Positions 52,192-61,929 of a stretch of DNA of 61,946 bases are shown piece after piece (positions within the stretch are counted from its first letter, which is position 1; each line of letters starts with the position of its first letter). A program made the position numbers and the translations under genes. The stretch covers positions 1-61,946 of the forward strand of contig JAHFUS010000013.1 in the NCBI GenBank assembly GCA_023264975.1, written 5' to 3'. Source of the DNA: Actinomycetes bacterium. GTDB lineage: Bacteria; Actinomycetota; Acidimicrobiia; Acidimicrobiales; GCA-2861595. Below the pieces are notes generated by a model, which was not told the origin of the DNA, did not search any database, and saw only the letters and a list, made by a program, of their open reading frames with translations.

Positions 52192-52779
52192 TCAGTCGAG
52201 CGTGTCGTTCCAGCGCCCGACCACGGCCTGCTCCCGCTCCCAGGCAAGGACGCTCACGCTGGCCGGGCCGAGGGCGAGGAGGCGTCCGTCGGCCGGCGCC
52301 AGGCCGAGCCAGCGGGTGGCCAGGACACGCAGGAAGTGGCCGTGGGAGAACACCGCCGAGTTGCCCGGAAGGGAGCGCAACCGCTCGATGACCCCGTCCG
52401 CCCGGGCAGCGACGTCGGCCGCTGTCTCCCCGCCGGGCACGCCGTCGGACCACAAGGACCAGCCGGGGTGCTCGACGCGGATCTCGGCCGTCGTACGGCC
52501 GTCGTAGGCTCCGTAGTCCCACTCGAGCACGCCGTCGGACACCTCGGCCGTGTCGCCCAGCCCGGCCAGGCGACAAGTCTCGAGAGCTCGCCCGAGCGGG
52601 CTGGTGAGCACCACCTCGAACCGGCGCCCGGCCAGGCGGGGCGCCAGTCGCGCAGCCTGGCGCCGGCCGACGTCGGTGAGCGGGATGTCGGTGCGCCCGG
52701 TATGCTGCCCGCTGATCGTCCACGCCGTCTCGCCATGGCGCACCAGCACTACCTGCGGGCGATCTGTCCCCGTCGTCAT
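52192..52779 (-). CDS. histidine phosphatase (phosphoglycerate-mutase-like)
   Basis: A 195-residue histidine phosphatase. LVRHGETAWTISGQHTGRTDIPLTDVGRRQA has the RHG catalytic motif, SPLGRALETCRLAG the second Arg, and FSHGHFLRVLATR the second catalytic His. It belongs to the cobalamin phosphatase/PhoE-like group that dephosphorylates small metabolites. The ATG overlaps the stop of the upstream methyltransferase gene (ATGA) and has AGGAGA before it. Confidence 0.88.
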   Translation of the reverse strand: MTTGTDRPQVVLVRHGETAWTISGQHTGRTDIPLTDVGRRQAARLAPRLAGRRFEVVLTSPLGRALETCRLAGLGDTAEVSDGVLEWDYGAYDGRTTAEIRVEHPGWSLWSDGVPGGETAADVAARADGVIERLRSLPGNSAVFSHGHFLRVLATRWLGLAPADGRLLALGPASVSVLAWEREQAVVGRWNDTLD

Positions 52780-53327
52780 GCGGTTCTCCTGTCGGTGCGC
52801 AGGCGGTTGTCGCCCACCCGCCACCCGTGCTTGGAGGCGACGAGGCTGTGCACCATGATGTCCTGCACGGGACGAAGCGGTCGGCGATGAGCCGCAGCTG
52901 GCCGACGTCTCCCGGGTGCCGCCAGTTCGAGCACAGCCCGTGGCCGCCCCGCTCCAGGGCAACCGGCGACGTCATCGAGAAACCGGGCCGGGTCGTCGTC
53001 GGGGCACGACATGACCTCATTGGCCACCACCACGTCGAGGTGCTCGAGGTGCGGTCCGGGGCGGACGGCCACCGCGAACGCAGTCCGGTCGTCGGTCAGG
53101 GGGCAGGCCTTGTCGATGGCGGCCGGCGACACGTCGAAGCCGAGGTGCCGGCGGAAGGGGATTGCGTCGATCCGCGTGCGGAACAGCCCCGGGCCACACC
53201 CCACCTCGAGCACGTCCAGCCTGCCGTCGACGGGGGCGACGAACTCGGCGAGCACGGCGGACCGGCCTCGCCCATGTCCCCTTGCGTCTCGCCTCGTCAT
53301 CGGTCGGCGCAACCGTACCCGTGCCAC
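52776..53327 (-). pseudogene. SAM methyltransferase disrupted by two frameshifts
   Basis: The N-terminal half reads LDVLEVGCGPGLFRTRIDAIP (motif I) and HLDVVVANEVMSCP in one frame. After FLDDVAG the homologous continuation is in another frame (ALERGGHGLCSNWRHPGDVGQLRLIADRFVP) and then returns to the first (VQDIMVHSLVASKHGWRVGDNRLRTDR). So two compensating shifts separate three homologous pieces. Either the gene has decayed recently or the sequence has two errors. The stop still overlaps the phosphatase ATG. Confidence 0.6.
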
Positions 53328-53380
53328 CCGTCGCCGGACCGGCGGCGACAGGCGCCCGCACCCCGTCGTAGACTGCCCGG

Positions 53381-54052
53381 ATGGCCGAGATCACCCTCCC
53401 TGTTGAAAGCGGCCGTCCCGTCGGCTCCCGTTCGTCCGGGCGCCTGCGGGCGGCCGGCAAGATCCCCGGGGTCGTCTACGGCCACGGTATCGACCCGCTT
53501 CCTGTTTCGGTCGACCAGCGTGCCCTGCGCGCCGCCCTCACCACCGATTCGGGCCTCAACGCCCTGCTCAACCTCCAGGTCGACGGCGCCTCGCACCTCA
53601 CCCTCGCCCGGGAGCTGCAGCGCCATCCCGTGCGTCACAACGTCATCCACGTCGACTTCCAGATCGTGCGCCGTGATGAGGTCATGTCCGTCGACGTGCC
53701 CATCAACCTGGTGGGCGACGCCGTCCAGGTCCACCGCGGCGACGGTGTGATCGACCAGCAGGTGTTCTCGCTCACCGTACAGGCCACCCCCGCCCTCATC
53801 CCCAACTCGATCGACATCGACATCAGGGGGCTCACCATCGGCGACGCCGTCCGGGTGGCCGACCTCTCCCTACCCACGGGCGTGGAGACCGAGGTCGACC
53901 CCGAGGTGGCCATCGTCATCGCCCAGCCGCCGCAGGTGAGTGAGGGCGACCTGCTCACCGAGGCGGATGTCGAGGCGGCCGAGGCTGCGGCGGAGGGCGA
54001 AGCGGGCGAAGGCGGCGACGCAGCCGCGGCGTCCGAGGGTGGCGAGGGGTAG
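53381..54052 (+). CDS. rplY: 50S ribosomal protein L25, CTC form
   Basis: A 223-residue L25/CTC protein: an N-terminal 5S rRNA-binding domain (RSSGRLRAAGKIPGVVYGHGIDPLPVSVDQRALRAAL) and the C-terminal TL5 domain (INLVGDAVQVHRGDGVIDQQVFSLTV), with an acidic Ala/Glu-rich tail (TEADVEAAEAAAEGEAGEGGD). It binds 5S rRNA in the large subunit and is linked to stress in species with the CTC form. Precedes pth, a common pairing. Confidence 0.95.
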   Translation: MAEITLPVESGRPVGSRSSGRLRAAGKIPGVVYGHGIDPLPVSVDQRALRAALTTDSGLNALLNLQVDGASHLTLARELQRHPVRHNVIHVDFQIVRRDEVMSVDVPINLVGDAVQVHRGDGVIDQQVFSLTVQATPALIPNSIDIDIRGLTIGDAVRVADLSLPTGVETEVDPEVAIVIAQPPQVSEGDLLTEADVEAAEAAAEGEAGEGGDAAAASEGGEG

Positions 54053-54097
54053 GACCTGCTCGGTCCCCGTACCGGCACCCCGGCCGACCTGCTGGCC

Positions 54098-54664
54098 GTG
54101 GGGCTGGGCAACCCCGGCGACGAGTACGCCGGCACCCGTCACAACGCCGGCGCCGATGTCATCGCCCTGCTGGCCAGGCGCCACGGCGGCCGCCTGCGCA
54201 AGGGCAAGGAGCGCGCCCTGGTGGACGAGGTGCGCGTCGACGGCCGGCGCCTGGCCCTCGCCTTCCCATCCACCTACATGAACGAGTCGGGTATGGCCGT
54301 GGCGCCGCTGGTGCGCCGGTTCGGGGTGGGCGAAGACCTGCACCGGCTGGTGGTGGTCCACGACGAGCTCGACCTTCCGGTGGGTCGCATCCGGGTGAAG
54401 GTGGGCGGCGGCCTAGCCGGCCACAACGGCCTGAAGTCGATCACCGCCCACCTCGGGAGCGACGACTTCGTGCGTATCCGTATCGGCATCGGCAAGCCCC
54501 CGGGTCGCAGCCAGGGCGTCGACCACGTGCTGAAAGCGCCCGGCAAGGCGGAGCGGGCCGAGCTGGCGGTGGCCATCGAGGAGGCGGCCGACGCGGTGGA
54601 GGCCATCCTGGCCGAGGGCCCGGCACCGGCCATGAACCGCTACAACGGAAGTCCTTCGACCTGA
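54098..54664 (+). CDS. pth: peptidyl-tRNA hydrolase
   Basis: A Pth enzyme: GLGNPGDEYAGTRHNAG, PSTYMNESG, VVVHDELDLPVGRIRVK and GGGLAGHNGLKSI with the catalytic His, Asp and Asn positions. It releases peptides from stalled tRNAs. With GTG 54098 the first strand (LLAVGLGNPG) is cut; the longer frame upstream has no ATG/GTG/TTG after the TAG at 54050-54052, only CTG codons (54056, 54089, 54092), and CTG 54056 follows GAGGGG at 5-7 bases. I keep GTG as the conservative start and suspect CTG. Confidence 0.92.
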   Translation: MGLGNPGDEYAGTRHNAGADVIALLARRHGGRLRKGKERALVDEVRVDGRRLALAFPSTYMNESGMAVAPLVRRFGVGEDLHRLVVVHDELDLPVGRIRVKVGGGLAGHNGLKSITAHLGSDDFVRIRIGIGKPPGRSQGVDHVLKAPGKAERAELAVAIEEAADAVEAILAEGPAPAMNRYNGSPST

Positions 54665-54706
54665 CGGGTCCGCCGCATTCCCCCGGATGAGCGGCATCCT
54701 TGCGGA

Positions 54707-55822
54707 ATGGGTGAAGCAGGGGCCCGGCGACCGTCACGCCGCTCGGGTCGCTGGTGGGTGACGGCGGCCGCGGCCGCCCTCGGCGTGGTTGCGATGGCCG
54801 TGCCCCGCGCGGGCCAGCCCGTGCGGGTGACCATCGACGGGACCTCCGTCGAGGTGTCCGGTCGTCACCCGAGCGTGGCCGCCGCTCTGCGGGCCGCCGG
54901 GCGCACACCGCGCGACGGCGCCCTGCGATCGGCCGGCACGGGCACGGTGCTGGAGGCGCACGCCCATCCGGCGGTCGTCGCGGTGGGCGGCGTCACCGTC
55001 GCCCTCGCCCGGCCGTTGCGTGCGGGCGACCGTATCGCCGTCACCGACGGCGAGGACACGGTGGAGCCGACCGAGAAGCGCCAGGTCGAGGTGCCGCCGC
55101 CATCGCTGCCGCCGGTGGAGAGCGTGCTCTGGTACCCGGGGGCGCCGGGCGTGGACGAACAGACGGTCGGCGTGATCAGCGACGAGGTTGTCAGCAGCGC
55201 TCGGCTGGTGGAGCCGGTGGCGCCCCGGCGGGAGGAGGGCCAGGTCATTGCCCTCACCTTCGACGACGGCCCCAGCCCCACGTGGACCCCGCAGGTCCTG
55301 CAGATACTGGCCGAGGAGGGCGTGCACGCCACCTTCTGCCTGGTGGGCGACATGGTGCGCAAGCGGCCCGAGATCACCCGCACCATCGCCGGCCACGGCC
55401 ACACCCTGTGCTCGCACACCATGAACCACGCCTTCCTCGACGCTGTGCCGCCCGAGCAGGCCGCGCAGGAGGTAGTGGCCGGCGCCGACGAGGTGGCGGG
55501 CGTCACCGGCCAGCCGGTGACGCTGTTCCGGGCACCGTCGGGGCGCACCACGCCGGCGATACTCGACCTCGTCCACGGCCGGGGCTTGCGCGTCCTCGAC
55601 TGGACGGTCGACGTGGAGGCGTCCGAGCACCGCAGCGCGGCCGAGCTCATCCAACGGGTGCAGGACCACCTCAAGCCGGGCGCCGTGATCCTGCTCCACG
55701 ACGGCGGCGGCGTCCGGGACACGACCGTGGAGATGCTGCGCCCGCTCATCCAGTCGCTCAAGGCGGCCGGCTGGCAGTTCGCCACTCCGACGGCCCCGCC
55801 GCCCCCGCCGCCTCCCGCCTAG
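54707..55822 (+). CDS. exported polysaccharide deacetylase with YabE-like domain
   Basis: A 371-residue exported enzyme. Signal segment WWVTAAAAALGVVAMAVPRAG, then a YabE/DUF348-like domain (RVTIDGTSVEVSGRHPSVAAALRAAG) and a NodB domain with TFDDGPSPTW (metal aspartates), SHTMNH (His-x3-His), FRAPSG and LLHDGG. It deacetylates N-acetyl sugars in peptidoglycan or other surface glycans. The Pro-rich tail (about 10 residues) is probably a wall-facing linker. Confidence 0.85.
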   Translation: MGEAGARRPSRRSGRWWVTAAAAALGVVAMAVPRAGQPVRVTIDGTSVEVSGRHPSVAAALRAAGRTPRDGALRSAGTGTVLEAHAHPAVVAVGGVTVALARPLRAGDRIAVTDGEDTVEPTEKRQVEVPPPSLPPVESVLWYPGAPGVDEQTVGVISDEVVSSARLVEPVAPRREEGQVIALTFDDGPSPTWTPQVLQILAEEGVHATFCLVGDMVRKRPEITRTIAGHGHTLCSHTMNHAFLDAVPPEQAAQEVVAGADEVAGVTGQPVTLFRAPSGRTTPAILDLVHGRGLRVLDWTVDVEASEHRSAAELIQRVQDHLKPGAVILLHDGGGVRDTTVEMLRPLIQSLKAAGWQFATPTAPPPPPPPA

Positions 55823-55914
55823 ACGGGCCCGTCCCCCACTTGCGACGGCATCGGGGTGCGAATCCGGGGCCTGGTGCCGTCGGGAACTCGCGGCGGGCTC
55901 AGATGTGACGTGGA

Positions 55915-55951
55915 ACGGCGTGAGGGTGAGGAATCCAAACCCTCACGCCGT
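55915..55951. terminator. 12-bp hairpin between deacetylase and mfd
   Basis: ACGGCGTGAGGG (55915-55926) and its complement (55940-55951) flank a 13-base loop. Within the loop GAGG and CCTC add pairing. It lies about 90 bp after the deacetylase stop and 70 bp before mfd. A terminator without a U-tract, or a small regulatory hairpin. Confidence 0.45.
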
Positions 55952-56023
55952 CAGGCCGGACGCGGCCTACCGGCACCGGCCCGAAACGACGACCGCCGGG
56001 CGGCCCCTAGCCTTGTCTCCACC

Positions 56024-59000
56024 GTGAGCCTTCGCTCGCTCCCCCAACTGCTCCGCAACGACCACACGCTCGCCGCGCTGGCGGGTCGTGGCGCGGCCGT
56101 GGTCGCCGTGCCCGAGCCGGCGCGCGCCTTCACGGTGGCGGGGCTGGCCCACCTGTCGGACCGTCACCCGCTGGTGGTGGCGACGCCGACCGCCACCGAC
56201 GCCGAGCGCCTGGCCCATGACCTTCGCACCTTCCTCGGGGACGATCAGGTCGACGTCTTCCCGGCGTGGGAGACGCTTCCGTTCGAGCGGGTGAGCCCGA
56301 GCGTGGAGACCATGGGCCGGCGCCTGCGCACCATGTGGCGCCTGCGAAATCCCGACGGGGCGCCCCGGGTGCTCGTGGCGCCGGTGAAGGCGCTGGTCCA
56401 GCGCCTCGGCCCCCACGTGGAGGAGGCGGAGCCCACCATCGTCGGCCCGGGCGACCAGGTGGAGGCGGAAGAGCTGATCGGGCGGCTCGTCCGGGCCGGC
56501 TACCGGCGCGAGTACCAGGTGGAGCACCGGGGCGAGGTGGCGGTGCGGGGCTCGATCGTCGACGTGTTCCCGTCCACCGCCGACGTCCCCGTGCGCATCG
56601 ACCTGTGGGGCGACGAGGTCGACCGCCTCACCGAGTTCGCGGTGGCCGACCAGCGCTCCACCGTCGATGTCGGGTGCGCCGAGATCTTCGCCTGCCGGGA
56701 GCTGCTGCCCACGACCGAGGTGCGCGAGCGGGCAGGCAAGCTCGTCGCCACGGAGCCGTGGGGCCGCGAGCAGTGGGAGCGGCTGGCCGAGGGCCTGGTG
56801 TTCGACGGCATGGAGTCGTGGCTGCCGTGGCTCACCGAGGGCGAGCACCTGCTGCCCGACCTCATCGGGCCCGACGCCCAGGTCCTGCTGATCGAGCCCC
56901 GCCGCATGCGCGACCGGGCGGCCGAGCTGCTCGACGAGGAGCGCGCCCTCGCCGGCACCCTGGCCGGCACCTGGGGGGCGGGTGAGAAGAGCTTCCCACC
57001 GCTGCACCTTCCCTTCGAGCGCCTGCTGGCCCACACCAGGGCCCCGGTCTGGTCCGTCACCAGCGTGGCCGAGGGCCCCGACACGGCGGCCCTCCAGGCC
57101 GGCGGCTGGGACCCCGTGGTGGGTGACGGCTCCCGTCTGGCCAAGCAACTCAACGACCTGGTGGGCGATGGCTTCCGGGTGATAGTGGCGGCCGATGCCG
57201 ATGCGTCGGCGGTGCGCATCGCGTCGCGCCTGAAGGACGAGGGCGTCGTCGGCGCCGAGGTGGTGGTGGCGCCGCTGGCGCGGGGCTTCATCCTCCCCAC
57301 CCTCAAGCTTGCGGTGCTGGGTGAGAGCGACCTCACCGGCCGGCGCCGGGCCCACCGCCGCCCCAAGCCGAGAGCCAGGGCGACCGAAGGATTCTTCGAC
57401 GACCTGGCGCCGGGCGACTACGTCGTCCACCACTCCCACGGCGTGGCCCGCTACGGCGGCATGGTGAAGCGCTCCATGGGCGGGGCCGAGCGCGACTACC
57501 TGATGCTCGAGTACCGGGGCGGCGACCGCCTGTACGTGCCGTCCGACCAGATCGACCTTGTGCGCCCCTACACCGGCGGCGAGTCGCCCACCCTGCACAA
57601 GCTGGGTGGTGTCGACTGGGGTCGCAGCAAGGCAAAGGTCCGTTCTGCGGTGCGCGAGATCGCCCAGGAGCTGATCGTGCTCTACCGGCGCCGGGTCACC
57701 ACACCGGGCCACGCCTTCGAGTCCGACACGCCGTGGCAGCACGAGATGGAGCAGGCCTTCCCCTACGTCGAGACACCCGACCAGCTGAAGGCCATCGAAG
57801 AAGTGAAAGCCGACATGGAGGACCCGTCTCCCATGGACCGCCTGGTGTGCGGCGACGTGGGCTTCGGCAAGACCGAGGTCGCCATCCGGGCCGTGTTCAA
57901 GGCTGTGCAGGCGGGCAAGCAGGCGGCCGTGCTGGTGCCCACCACCCTGCTGGCCCAGCAGCATTTCTCCACCTTCTCCGACCGCTTCGCGGGCTACCCG
58001 GTGCGGGTCGAGGTGCTGAGCCGGTTCCTCACCGCCCAGGAGGCGAAGAAGGTCACCCAGGGCATGAAGGACGGCACCGTCGACGTCGTCATCGGCACCC
58101 ACCGCCTCCTCAGCGCCGACATCGCCTTCAAGGACCTGGGCCTGCTGGTGGTCGACGAGGAGCAGCGCTTCGGCGTCACCCACAAGGAGAACATCAAGAA
58201 GCTCCGCGCCGAGGTCGACGTGCTCACCCTCACGGCCACGCCGATCCCCCGCACGCTGGAGATGAGCCTCACCGGCATCCGCGACCTGACCCTGCTCAAC
58301 ACACCGCCGGCCGACCGCCAGCCGATTCTCACCTACGTGGGCGAGTACGACGAGCGGGCGGTGGCCGAGGCGCTGCGGCGCGAGCTGCTGCGTGAGGGCC
58401 AGGTGTTCTTCGTCCACAACCGCATCGCCGACATCGAGCACGTGGCCCGCGACCTCCGGCACCTGGTACCCGAGGCCCGTATCGCCGTGGCCCACGGCCA
58501 GATGGACGAGGGAACGCTGGAGAAGGTCGTCCTCGACTTCTGGGAGGGCGCCTACGACGTGCTCGTGTGCACCACCATCATCGAGTCCGGCATCGACATG
58601 CCAACCGTGAACACCCTGGTGGTCGACCGGGCCGACCTGCTCGGCCTGGGCCAGCTCCACCAGCTGCGGGGCCGCGTCGGCCGGGCCGGGTCGAGGGCCT
58701 ATGCCTACCTGTTCTTCCCGCCCGAGCGGTCCCTGTCGGAGCAGGCCTACGAGCGGCTGAAGACCATCGGTGAGCACACCGAGCTGGGCTCGGGCTTCAA
58801 GATCGCCATGCGCGATCTGGAGATCCGCGGCGCCGGGAACCTGCTGGGCGCCGACCAGACCGGCCACATCGCGGCGGTCGGCTACGACCTCTACGTCCAG
58901 CTGGTGAGCGAGGCGGTGGCCGAGCTCAAGGGCGAGAAGCCCCGTGAGCCGGCCGAGATCAAGCTCGACCTCCCGGTGAACGCCAACCTCCCACCCGACT

Positions 59001-59410
59001 ACGTCTCCCGGGAGGACCTGCGGCTGGAGGCCTACCGCCGGCTGTCCACCGTCACCACCCATGTCGAGGTGGACGACATCCGCGACGAATGGCTCGACCG
59101 CTACGGCCCGCTGCCCAAGCCGGCCGAGGCCCTGCTCGCGGTCGGACGCCTGCGGGCCGAGTGCGCCCGCACCGGGGTGCGCGAGGTCAACGTCTCGCGA
59201 GACGTGGTGCGGCTGGCCCCGCTGGCCCTCAAGACGAGCCAGACCATCCGCCTGCGCCGGCTGTTCCCCAAAGCCGTCTACAAGGAGGACATCGCCCAGC
59301 TGGTGGTGCCGCTGGCGAGGGGCGCCCAGCCGGTCGACGCGGTGCTGGCCCTGATCGAAACCCTCGTCCCGGCCGGAGACGAGGCCCCGGCGGCGGGGGC
59401 CACCGCCTAA
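56024..59410 (+). CDS. mfd: transcription-repair coupling factor Mfd
   Basis: A 1128-residue Mfd. The UvrB-homology and interaction domains ([25 protein letters not shown] to [19 protein letters not shown]), RNA-polymerase-binding region ([13 protein letters not shown]) and RecG-like translocase ([17 protein letters not shown] Walker [35 protein letters not shown]) are all intact, plus a TRCF C-terminal domain. It removes stalled polymerase and recruits UvrA. The GTG at 56024 follows a TAGCCT box closely, suggesting leaderless translation. Confidence 0.95.
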   Translation: MSLRSLPQLLRNDHTLAALAGRGAAVVAVPEPARAFTVAGLAHLSDRHPLVVATPTATDAERLAHDLRTFLGDDQVDVFPAWETLPFERVSPSVETMGRRLRTMWRLRNPDGAPRVLVAPVKALVQRLGPHVEEAEPTIVGPGDQVEAEELIGRLVRAGYRREYQVEHRGEVAVRGSIVDVFPSTADVPVRIDLWGDEVDRLTEFAVADQRSTVDVGCAEIFACRELLPTTEVRERAGKLVATEPWGREQWERLAEGLVFDGMESWLPWLTEGEHLLPDLIGPDAQVLLIEPRRMRDRAAELLDEERALAGTLAGTWGAGEKSFPPLHLPFERLLAHTRAPVWSVTSVAEGPDTAALQAGGWDPVVGDGSRLAKQLNDLVGDGFRVIVAADADASAVRIASRLKDEGVVGAEVVVAPLARGFILPTLKLAVLGESDLTGRRRAHRRPKPRARATEGFFDDLAPGDYVVHHSHGVARYGGMVKRSMGGAERDYLMLEYRGGDRLYVPSDQIDLVRPYTGGESPTLHKLGGVDWGRSKAKVRSAVREIAQELIVLYRRRVTTPGHAFESDTPWQHEMEQAFPYVETPDQLKAIEEVKADMEDPSPMDRLVCGDVGFGKTEVAIRAVFKAVQAGKQAAVLVPTTLLAQQHFSTFSDRFAGYPVRVEVLSRFLTAQEAKKVTQGMKDGTVDVVIGTHRLLSADIAFKDLGLLVVDEEQRFGVTHKENIKKLRAEVDVLTLTATPIPRTLEMSLTGIRDLTLLNTPPADRQPILTYVGEYDERAVAEALRRELLREGQVFFVHNRIADIEHVARDLRHLVPEARIAVAHGQMDEGTLEKVVLDFWEGAYDVLVCTTIIESGIDMPTVNTLVVDRADLLGLGQLHQLRGRVGRAGSRAYAYLFFPPERSLSEQAYERLKTIGEHTELGSGFKIAMRDLEIRGAGNLLGADQTGHIAAVGYDLYVQLVSEAVAELKGEKPREPAEIKLDLPVNANLPPDYVSREDLRLEAYRRLSTVTTHVEVDDIRDEWLDRYGPLPKPAEALLAVGRLRAECARTGVREVNVSRDVVRLAPLALKTSQTIRLRRLFPKAVYKEDIAQLVVPLARGAQPVDAVLALIETLVPAGDEAPAAGATA

Positions 59411-59421
59411 CATCGGCCGCC

Positions 59422-60471
59422 GTGAACCGGATCGCCGCGCTGGCCGCCGCCACCTCGTTGCTGCTCGTGGCCGGGTGCGGGTCGTTCACCTCCTACGCGG
59501 CGGAGGTCAACGGCGAGCGCATCAGCCAGAACGACCTGCGCCGGGAGCTCAACGCCATCCTGGGCAACAAGAAGTACCTCGATCGCATCGACCAGAGCTT
59601 CAGCGCCAACAGCAACGGCCAGGAGAAGGTCCGCGGAGAGGGCGAGGGCACCTTCGACACCGTGTTCGTCGCCGCCGTGCTCGACCGCCGCATCGGGTTC
59701 GCCCTCATCCGCCAGGAGGTCGAGCGGCGCAAGCTGAAGGTGTCCACCAAGGTCCTCGACGAGACCCGCACCGGCCTCGAGGAACGGTATGACAAGGCGA
59801 TTTTTCGCGCCTTCCCCAAGGCGTACCGGGACGATCTCGTGCGGGTCTTCGCCGAGCAGACGGTGCTGCAGGAGGCGCTCGGCACAGGCGCCGTCGACGA
59901 CGACATGGTCAAGGCGTTCTACGAGGCCAACCGTCAGTCGTTCGATCAGACGTGCGTGCGCCACATCCTGGTGAACAGCGAGGCGGCCGCCGCCGCTGTC
60001 AAGGCCCGCCTCGACGCCGGTGAGGACTTCGCCACCATCGCAAAGGCGGAGTCCACCGACAACCAGGGAGCCGCCGGTGGGAGTGCGGCGAAGGGCGGCG
60101 ACCTCGGCTGCATCGGGCCAGGCGCCTTCGTCCCCGAGTTCGAAGAGGCCATGGCACCGCTCCAGCCCGGCGAGATCAGTGGTCCCGTGAAGACCCAGTT
60201 CGGCTTTCACATCATCGGGGTGACGGAGCGCAAGACGCAGACGCTCGAGGAAGCGGCGCCGCAGATCCGGGCCCAGCTCGAGTCGTCGGCGCCCGACCCG
60301 CTCGCCACCTACATAAACCGGGCGCTGGCCAAGGCCACGATCAAGGTGAACCCCCGCTACGGAACGTTCGTGAAGGAGCCCTCGCCGGGCGTGAAGGCGC
60401 CGAAGCTCCTGGACGCCTCGACCACGTCGGTCCCGGCCCTCCCCGCGCCCGAGACGTCGCCCAGGCCGTGA
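59422..60471 (+). CDS. SurA/PpiC-type peptidyl-prolyl isomerase lipoprotein
   Basis: A 349-residue lipoprotein (LLLVAGCGSFTS, Cys19). A SurA-like N-terminal chaperone region (AEVNGERISQNDLRRELNAIL) precedes a parvulin/PpiC rotamase domain (CVRHILVNSEAAAAAVKARLDAGEDFATIAK through GGDLGCIGPGAFVPEFEEAMAPLQPGEISGPVKTQFGFHIIGV). It helps fold or quality-check exported proteins. A Pro-rich tail ends the protein. Its stop overlaps the mazG start (GTGA). Confidence 0.9.
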   Translation: MNRIAALAAATSLLLVAGCGSFTSYAAEVNGERISQNDLRRELNAILGNKKYLDRIDQSFSANSNGQEKVRGEGEGTFDTVFVAAVLDRRIGFALIRQEVERRKLKVSTKVLDETRTGLEERYDKAIFRAFPKAYRDDLVRVFAEQTVLQEALGTGAVDDDMVKAFYEANRQSFDQTCVRHILVNSEAAAAAVKARLDAGEDFATIAKAESTDNQGAAGGSAAKGGDLGCIGPGAFVPEFEEAMAPLQPGEISGPVKTQFGFHIIGVTERKTQTLEEAAPQIRAQLESSAPDPLATYINRALAKATIKVNPRYGTFVKEPSPGVKAPKLLDASTTSVPALPAPETSPRP

Positions 60472-61898
60472 CCCGCCGGGTCGTGGTGGCCGGGCTCGGC
60501 CCGGCCGGTCCCGACCTTCTCACCGCCGCCACCACGGCGGCCCTGGGCCGCATCCCCGTGGTGTTCGTGCGCACGACTCGCCACCCGGCGGCCGTGGCCG
60601 CGCCGGAGGCCCGCAGTTTCGACGACCTCTATGACACCGCCGCCACGATCGACGACGTCTACGCCGGCATCGTCGAGGCGCTGGTCGACGCCGCCGCAGG
60701 GGCGACCGGCGGGGAGGTGCTGTACCTCGTGCCCGGGTCACCCGCCGTGGCCGAGCGCACGGTGGAGCTACTGCGGGCCGACGAGCGGGTCGACCTCGAG
60801 GTGCTGCCAGCCCTTTCGTTCCTCGACCTGGCGTGGGACCGCCTCGGCGTCGACCCGCTGGCCGCCGGCGCCCGGCTGGTCGACGGCCGGCGCTTCGCCG
60901 AGGAGGCGGCGGGCGAGCGGGGCCCGGTGCTCGTCGCCCAGTGCGACTCGGCGCTGGTGCTGTCGGACGTGAAGCTGGCCGTCGACGACCCGCCGGCGGT
61001 CGTCACCGTCCTCCAGCGCCTCGGCCTACCCGACGAGTCGGTGCGGGAGGTGGCGTGGGACGACCTCGACCGGGTGGTGGAGGCCGACCACCTCACGTCC
61101 CTGTGGATCCCGACGTTGGCTGCACCGGTCGGGCGCGAGCTGCTGCGTTTCGCCGAGCTGGTGCGCACCCTCCGCCGGCGCTGCCCATGGGACCGGGAGC
61201 AGACCCACGCCACCCTCGGTCGCCACCTGCTGGAGGAGGCGTACGAGACGCTCGAGGCCATCGAGCACCTCGACGAGCAGGACGGCATGGACCACCTGGG
61301 GGAGGAGCTGGGCGACCTGCTGTTCCAGGTCTACTTCCACGCCACCCTCGCCGCCGAGGAGGGCCACTTCACCCTGGCCGACGTGGCCCGGGGCGTCCAC
61401 GACAAGCTCGTCCGCCGCCACCCCCACGTGTTCGGCGACGTGCAGGCCGAAACGGCCGGCCAGGTGGTGGCCAACTGGGACCGCATCAAGACGGCCGAGA
61501 AGGGCCGCTCCAGCGTGATGGAGGGCATCCCCACGGCCCTGCCCTCGCTGCTGCTGGCGGCCAAGGTGCAGCGCCGGGCGGCGTCGCTCGGCTTCGATTG
61601 GGAGTCGGTCGAAGGCGCCTACCCCAAGGTCACCGAGGAGCTGGAGGAGCTGCGGGCCGAGCCGTCGGAGGAGGAGCTGGGCGACCTGCTGTTCGCGGTG
61701 GTGAACGTGGCCCGCCACCTCGGCTTCGACCCCGAGGGCGCCCTGCGGGGCGCCACCGTCAAGTTCCGGGACCGCTTCAGCGCCGTCGAGGTCCTGGCGC
61801 GCGTCCGGGGCCTCGACCTGGCCGCCCTCGACCTCGCCGGGCTCGACAGCCTGTGGGACGAGGTCAAGGCGGCGGCCAGCACGGCGACTCCCGAGTAA
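60468..61898 (+). CDS. mazG: MazG with N-terminal YabN-like domain
   Basis: A 476-residue protein. Residues 1-215 resemble tetrapyrrole methylase-fold (YabN) proteins (RVVVAGLGPAGPDLLTAATTAALG, YLVPGSPAVAERTVELL). The rest is MazG, two copies of the all-alpha NTP pyrophosphohydrolase core (LEEAYETLEAIE and EELGDLLFQVYFHA; EELEELRAEPSEEELGDLLFAVVNVARHL). It removes damaged or mispaired NTPs. Translationally coupled to the preceding gene. Its stop lies inside the palindrome at 61893-61929. Confidence 0.9.
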   Translation: MTRRVVVAGLGPAGPDLLTAATTAALGRIPVVFVRTTRHPAAVAAPEARSFDDLYDTAATIDDVYAGIVEALVDAAAGATGGEVLYLVPGSPAVAERTVELLRADERVDLEVLPALSFLDLAWDRLGVDPLAAGARLVDGRRFAEEAAGERGPVLVAQCDSALVLSDVKLAVDDPPAVVTVLQRLGLPDESVREVAWDDLDRVVEADHLTSLWIPTLAAPVGRELLRFAELVRTLRRRCPWDREQTHATLGRHLLEEAYETLEAIEHLDEQDGMDHLGEELGDLLFQVYFHATLAAEEGHFTLADVARGVHDKLVRRHPHVFGDVQAETAGQVVANWDRIKTAEKGRSSVMEGIPTALPSLLLAAKVQRRAASLGFDWESVEGAYPKVTEELEELRAEPSEEELGDLLFAVVNVARHLGFDPEGALRGATVKFRDRFSAVEVLARVRGLDLAALDLAGLDSLWDEVKAAASTATPE

Positions 61899-61929
61899 AT
61901 AGGGTGTCAAATTGACACCCTATTTACTC
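61893..61929. terminator. 18-bp AT-rich perfect palindrome overlapping the mazG stop
   Basis: GAGTAAATAGGGTGTCAA (61893-61910), one central base, then its complement (61912-61929): an 18-bp perfect stem without a real loop. It is far more AT-rich than its surroundings and overlaps the mazG stop codon (61896-61898). It could be a terminator, an integration or replication-related dyad, or a dyad introduced by assembly. Confidence 0.55.
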
